Below are positions 5,926-9,218 of a DNA stretch of 9,218 nt, one piece after another. The notes beneath the pieces are model-generated. The model had not been told where the DNA came from. It ran no database searches and saw only the letters and a list, made by a program, of their open reading frames with translations. The DNA is taken from assembly GCA_001805375.1 (NCBI GenBank), contig MHFY01000043.1, forward strand, positions 1-9,218. Reading direction: 5' to 3'. A program made the translations under genes and the position numbers. The first letter of the stretch is position 1; each line of letters begins with the position of its first letter. The stretch is from Omnitrophica WOR_2 bacterium GWA2_47_8 (GTDB lineage: Bacteria; Omnitrophota; Gorgyraeia; Zapsychrales; GWA2-47-8).

Positions 5926-6705
5926 ATGAAACAGCAAGGCCATTTAGAAAAAATTATTTTTACGCTCATCTTCGGTATCAGTTCTTTTTTTATTTGGCAG
6001 TTAAAACTATTTGATCCTCAGGTTTTCTTTCCGGGCTTAAAGCGCCTCGCACAATTTTGCTCTTACCTTTTTCCCCCCAACTTCGATATTTTGCCATCGG
6101 TCCTTTGGGCTATGTGGGAAACGATCCAGATCGCTTTGGCTGGAACGATTTTAGGCTTCTTGATGTCTTTGCCTTTAGCGTTTCTCGGTGCAAAGACCTT
6201 TTTCGGCCCGACCGTCACGATCATCGCGCGCGGGTTTATCGGTGCGATCCGGACTATTCCATCGATCTTGTACGGGGTGGTCTTTGTCGTGGCCTTCGGC
6301 CTGGGGCCGCAGGCCGGCGCGTGGGGTGTGGCATTTTATACGCTGGGGTATCTAGCCAAGATCTATTATGAGGCCTTTGAAGCGGTTGACCAGGAGGTCA
6401 TGGAGGCGGTACGTAGCACCGGCTGCAGTAAATTGCAGCTTCTGCGTTTTGCCGTTATGCCCGAAACCGCTAACACGATTATCAGTCAGGTCCTTTTTAT
6501 GTTTGAATATAACATCCGCTCATCAACGATTATGGGATTTGTCGGCGCTGGTGGAATAGGGTATTACATGTTGGGTTACGTGCAGATGCTGCAGTATCAA
6601 AATCTGTTAACCACGCTGATCGTGACATTTTTTGTTGTTATGATGATTGACTTTTTAAGTTTTCGATTACGCTCTATGATTGTTGTCGCTATACCAAAAC
6701 CCTAA
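5926..6705 (+). CDS. PhnE-like ABC transporter permease
   Basis: The 259-residue inner-membrane protein has about six hydrophobic segments. The binding-protein-dependent permease EAA loop lies at 149-173 (EAFEAVDQEVMEAVRSTG, then CSKLQLL). The PhnE hallmark FEYNIRSSTIMGFVGAGGIG follows at 193-212. Other family features are LPLAFLGAK (82-90) and ARGFIGAIRTIPSILYG (101-117). It forms the transmembrane channel, probably as a homodimer because only one permease gene is present. The start is 3 nt after the ATPase stop. Only a remote GGGA lies upstream, so translation is probably coupled. A 15-nt gap leads to exbB. Confidence 0.87.
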   Translation: MKQQGHLEKIIFTLIFGISSFFIWQLKLFDPQVFFPGLKRLAQFCSYLFPPNFDILPSVLWAMWETIQIALAGTILGFLMSLPLAFLGAKTFFGPTVTIIARGFIGAIRTIPSILYGVVFVVAFGLGPQAGAWGVAFYTLGYLAKIYYEAFEAVDQEVMEAVRSTGCSKLQLLRFAVMPETANTIISQVLFMFEYNIRSSTIMGFVGAGGIGYYMLGYVQMLQYQNLLTTLIVTFFVVMMIDFLSFRLRSMIVVAIPKP

Positions 6706-6720
6706 ATTATCGGAGTTGCT

Positions 6721-7344
6721 ATGATCCAAATTTCAATAAGCATTTTTCAAAAAGGCGGGCCTGTTATGTGGCCACTACTTTTGACTTCGTTAGCATCTTT
6801 AAGTGTTGTTTTCGAAAGAATGCTGTTTATTTTGCGGGAACGGCGAAGCCGCAAATCCAGCAGTATCGAAAATATTTTAAGCAGCGTTGAACAAGGGAAT
6901 ATCGCGCAGGCCATTGCGCAAGGAGAAGGCAGTTCTGACTTTGTTGTTCGGACATTGGTGTACGGCCTTAAGCATCGGGAAAAATCTTTTTCCAATGCGC
7001 TGCTGCAGGCAGCAAATCAGGAGTTGAGACGTTTTAGTCAGGGCTTAACCGTTCTTGATACGGCCATTACGCTGGCGCCGCTTTTGGGTTTATTGGGAAC
7101 AGTGACCGGGATGATCCGGGCCTTCAGCCTTCTGGGAGGCAAAGAGCTGGAAGCCCCCACCATTATCACCGGCGGCATTGCGGAGGCCTTGATTGCAACC
7201 GCCTTTGGTTTAGCCATCGCTATCCTGGCGTTGATCCCGTTTAATTATTTAAACGCGCGTGTGGAAGAGGCCCGGCATGAATTAGAAGACGCGTCAACGC
7301 ATTTGGAATTGCTTTTAAGAAAACCTGACCGGAGGCTGTCGTGA
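6721..7344 (+). CDS. exbB: ExbB-type proton-channel subunit of the TonB motor
   Basis: The 207-residue protein of the MotA/TolQ/ExbB family has TM1 at ~16-38 (MWPLLLTSLASL...), a long cytoplasmic loop, TM2 at ~112-135 (TLAPLLGLLGTVTGMI) and TM3 at ~153-177 (IAEALIATAFGLAIAILALIP). The Thr-containing GTVTGM and ALIATAFGLA stretches correspond to the conserved proton-path segments of ExbB/TolQ. GGAG (6712-6715) lies 5 nt before the ATG. ExbB forms the inner-membrane scaffold around ExbD and supplies proton-motive energy to TonB. TolQ is the close alternative, but the neighbouring tonB and receptor genes favour ExbB. It overlaps exbD by 4 nt (GTGA). Confidence 0.88.
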   Translation: MIQISISIFQKGGPVMWPLLLTSLASLSVVFERMLFILRERRSRKSSSIENILSSVEQGNIAQAIAQGEGSSDFVVRTLVYGLKHREKSFSNALLQAANQELRRFSQGLTVLDTAITLAPLLGLLGTVTGMIRAFSLLGGKELEAPTIITGGIAEALIATAFGLAIAILALIPFNYLNARVEEARHELEDASTHLELLLRKPDRRLS

Positions 7345-7757
7345 AAATCTCATCTGTGTTTCAGCGAAAACGAGCCCGCATTGAAATCATTCCTCTGATT
7401 GATATTATATTTTTTCTGTTGGCGACGTTTGTTATGGTTTCGCTATCGATGGTCAGGAATCAGGGGATTCCGGTCAATCTTCCGGTAGCGGCCAGCGGCC
7501 AATCGCTTGAAGACAGGGCAGTTTTGAAGACAATTACCGTAACGAGAGACGGAAATATTTTTTTAGATAAAGAAGATGTGGGGATCGAGGGTATGAGCAG
7601 CCGTCTGAAAGAACTAACGAATCAAAATAAGGATATTAAAGTGCTGGTCAATGGAGATGAGGTGGCAGATTTTGGATTAGTGGTCAAGGTTCTGGATGCG
7701 GTGAGAAGTTTGGGCATTAGTAAGGTTTCTATTCAAACGCGGGGGGCGCAGCATTAA
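7341..7757 (+). CDS. exbD: ExbD-type subunit of the TonB motor
   Basis: The 138-residue protein starts at GTG 7341, supported by GGAGG (7331-7335) 5 nt upstream and by the 4-nt overlap with exbB. It has a short basic N-terminus and one membrane segment (PLIDIIFFLLATFVMVSLS, ~18-36) with the essential proton-carrying Asp at residue 21. The periplasmic domain ends in the family pattern VLVNGDEVADFGLVVKVLD, then GISKVSIQT. It works with ExbB to couple proton flow to TonB. Confidence 0.88.
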   Translation: MKISSVFQRKRARIEIIPLIDIIFFLLATFVMVSLSMVRNQGIPVNLPVAASGQSLEDRAVLKTITVTRDGNIFLDKEDVGIEGMSSRLKELTNQNKDIKVLVNGDEVADFGLVVKVLDAVRSLGISKVSIQTRGAQH

Positions 7758-7758
7758 T

Positions 7759-8400
7759 ATGGGATACGTATTGCCGATTTATTTAGGGCGTGATAAGGCT
7801 GTTGGATTTTGTTGTTCTTTGGCTGCCCATGCCGGGCTGTTGCTGGTTGGTGGACTTGCGCTCATAAAGCCCGTTGAGTTCGGCGTCGAAACCGGGTTGG
7901 CGGGTTTTGAGGTTGAACTGATCGCCGGCGCCCCGGAGAGGGTTGTCGTTCAGCCGCCGGTTCCGGTACCCATTGAGGAAATTGTAAAAGAAAAAGACCC
8001 TGTTGTTGAAGAGAAAACCCCGATCGCTGAAGAAATAGGAAAAGTCACGGAAGAGATCCTTGCCCAGGCGCCTCAAAATGAGGGAAACAGTTCGGTCAAC
8101 GCTCTTCAAAGCCAAAAAGCTATTCAGGCCAGAGCGTCTTATTTAAAGAATCCGGCGCCATATTACCCTTTGGAGGCACGACAAAAGGGATGGGAAGGAC
8201 TGGTTCTTTTAGAGGCATTAGTTGACATTCAAGGGTCAGCGATTGAATTAAAAATTTTACGCAGTTCAGGCCATTCGGTTTTGGATCATGCCGCAATGAA
8301 GGCCGTTAAAAATTGGAAATTTAATCCCGCAAGGATGGGCAGCGTCCCGATTGAGTCGTTAGTGCAGATTCCTATCCGTTTTTATCTTGAGACCTTTTAA
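7759..8400 (+). CDS. tonB: TonB energy-transducing protein
   Basis: The 213-residue protein has an N-terminal membrane anchor (~14-36) with Ser20 and His24 in the S-x3-H spacing of the functional TonB anchor. The periplasmic linker is short and rich in Pro, Glu and Val (~64-105). The C-terminal domain shows YYPLEARQKGWEGLVLLEALV (135-155), the SSG...LDHAA motif (169-179) and AVKNWKFNPA (182-191). It spans the periplasm and binds TonB boxes of receptors, probably mainly that of the receptor encoded upstream. The start lies 1 nt after exbD. The nearest G-run (7741-7746) is 12 nt away, so coupling is likely. The linker seems short for a TonB. Confidence 0.88.
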   Translation: MGYVLPIYLGRDKAVGFCCSLAAHAGLLLVGGLALIKPVEFGVETGLAGFEVELIAGAPERVVVQPPVPVPIEEIVKEKDPVVEEKTPIAEEIGKVTEEILAQAPQNEGNSSVNALQSQKAIQARASYLKNPAPYYPLEARQKGWEGLVLLEALVDIQGSAIELKILRSSGHSVLDHAAMKAVKNWKFNPARMGSVPIESLVQIPIRFYLETF

Positions 8401-9155
8401 TGAATATCCTTTTAACCAATGATGACGGCATTTACGCCGAAGGGATCTACGCCCTATATCAGGAACTGAAAAAGATAGGCGCGGTGACGGTCGTTGCCCC
8501 GGATTCCGAAAAAAGTTCGGTTGGCCACGGCATCACGCTGGCGCATCCGATCTTGTCCAAAAAAGTGAACCGGAAGGGAAAACCTTTCGGCCATGCGATC
8601 ACCGGCACGCCGGCGGATTGCGTTAAGTTTGCCATAGCGGTAGTCATGAAAAAGAAGCCGGATGTGGTCGTTTCCGGCATTAACTTGGGGCGCAATGACG
8701 GCTGCAGTGTTTTTTATTCCGGGACCGTGGCCGGGGCCAGAGAAGGGTGTCTTTTGGATATCCCGGCCTTGGCTATTTCCCTGGTCAGTTTTGTGAACCC
8801 CAACTTTACGTATTCGGCCCAATTAGGCGCGAAATTGACCAAACTTGTCTATGAAAATAAGATCCCGCCCAAAACTTTTCTCAATGTGAATGTTCCCAAC
8901 CTTTCCCAAAAACAGATCAAGGGAATAAAATTTACCCGCCAGGGGACCGTTCCTATCCACGGGACCTTTGCCAAGCGCAAGGACCCGAATTTTCGGACCT
9001 ATTACTGGATGGGCGGCCATCTGCCGAAAATGAAAGACGATCTGACCGTTGACACCTATGCGCTGGCGAGAGATTATGTCACGATCACCCCCACCCAATG
9101 CGATATGACCGATTACAAACTGCTTGAACAGATCTCCCAGTGGAAGGTCCATTGA
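8400..9155 (+). CDS. surE: SurE 5'/3'-nucleotidase (acid phosphatase family)
   Basis: The 251-residue protein has typical SurE length and all metal-site residues in the family positions: Asp8 and Asp9 (LLTNDDG), Ser39 (APDSEKSS) and Asn95 (SGINLG). Also present are TGTPADCVKFA (68-78) and YSGTVAGAREG (106-116). SurE removes phosphate from nucleoside 5'- and 3'-monophosphates, and in some species from short polyphosphate, in the cytoplasm. The start overlaps the tonB stop by one base (TAATG), with only a weak TGAGA-type site (8388-8392) before it, suggesting translational coupling. SurE is a common housekeeping gene, so co-location does not prove a role in transport. A link to phosphorus released from imported cargo is speculation. 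Confidence 0.93.
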   Translation: MNILLTNDDGIYAEGIYALYQELKKIGAVTVVAPDSEKSSVGHGITLAHPILSKKVNRKGKPFGHAITGTPADCVKFAIAVVMKKKPDVVVSGINLGRNDGCSVFYSGTVAGAREGCLLDIPALAISLVSFVNPNFTYSAQLGAKLTKLVYENKIPPKTFLNVNVPNLSQKQIKGIKFTRQGTVPIHGTFAKRKDPNFRTYYWMGGHLPKMKDDLTVDTYALARDYVTITPTQCDMTDYKLLEQISQWKVH

Positions 9156-9180
9156 GACCAATAAGATTTTCAACTTTTTA

Positions 9181-9210
9181 GTTACATTTCCGAAAGAATC
9201 GCTTTACAAT
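9181..9210 (+). promoter_or_regulatory. Possible promoter for a gene beyond the window
   Basis: In the AT-rich 63-nt tail after surE, GTTACA (9181-9186, 4 of 6) and TACAAT (9205-9210, 5 of 6) are spaced 18 nt apart. No gene is visible before the window ends. Such matches are common by chance in AT-rich DNA. No terminator hairpin is apparent after surE. Confidence 0.3.
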
Positions 9211-9218
9211 AGTTTATC

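Noticed and set aside
4229..6705. Naming the importer firmly as a phosphonate transporter (phnDCE)
   Set aside because: The family also serves phosphite, hypophosphite and other oxyanions, and no phosphonate-degrading gene is in the window. Only family-level calls are justified.

Overview
The window comes from a Gram-negative (outer-membrane) bacterium. It encodes a TonB-dependent outer-membrane receptor, a periplasmic binding protein and a complete ExbB-ExbD-TonB motor. Base composition looks moderate, somewhat below 50% GC by eye, with locally very AT-rich intergenic DNA. The phylum cannot be fixed from this sequence. The style resembles uncultured candidate phyla such as Omnitrophota, but that is only an impression. 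All genes lie on the + strand and no mobile element, tRNA, rRNA or CRISPR array was seen.

Layout. (1) 2-1495 is the 3' part of a CysN-type sulfate adenylyltransferase GTPase subunit. It is fused to a C-terminal APS-kinase-like domain that has lost its key catalytic motifs. (2) 1496-2072 is a regulatory and small-gene region. It holds a near-consensus promoter (1531-1559), a leader with three copies of a 7-mer that can form two mutually exclusive stems (1582-1667), a 59-codon hemP-like gene (1699-1878), and an elaborate structured element (1893-1997). That element has two tandem hairpins differing mainly by compensatory base-pair changes, followed by pairing partners for both repeat tails. (3) 2073-9155 is one tight gene run: FecA-like TonB-dependent receptor, PhnD-like binding protein, PhnC-like ATPase, PhnE-like permease, ExbB, ExbD, TonB and SurE. 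Gaps run from 23 nt down to 4-nt overlaps. (4) 9156-9218 is a short AT-rich tail with a possible promoter for the next gene.

How the genes fit together. The run from 2073 to 8400 encodes a whole envelope-spanning uptake route: outer-membrane receptor, dedicated energy transducer, periplasmic carrier and inner-membrane ABC importer. The receptor and the HemP-like protein point to iron or heme acquisition. The ABC module belongs to the phosphonate/phosphite/oxyanion (PhnDCE) superfamily rather than the usual siderophore (FecBCDE/BtuCDF) or heme (HmuTUV) type. No C-P lyase, phosphonatase or other substrate-revealing enzyme is present, so the cargo is open. Iron chelated by a phosphorus-containing or other oxyanion ligand would reconcile the two halves, but that is inference. 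SurE, a nucleotide phosphatase, is translationally linked to the end of tonB. The likely control points are the promoter and leader before hemP and the structured element between hemP and the receptor.
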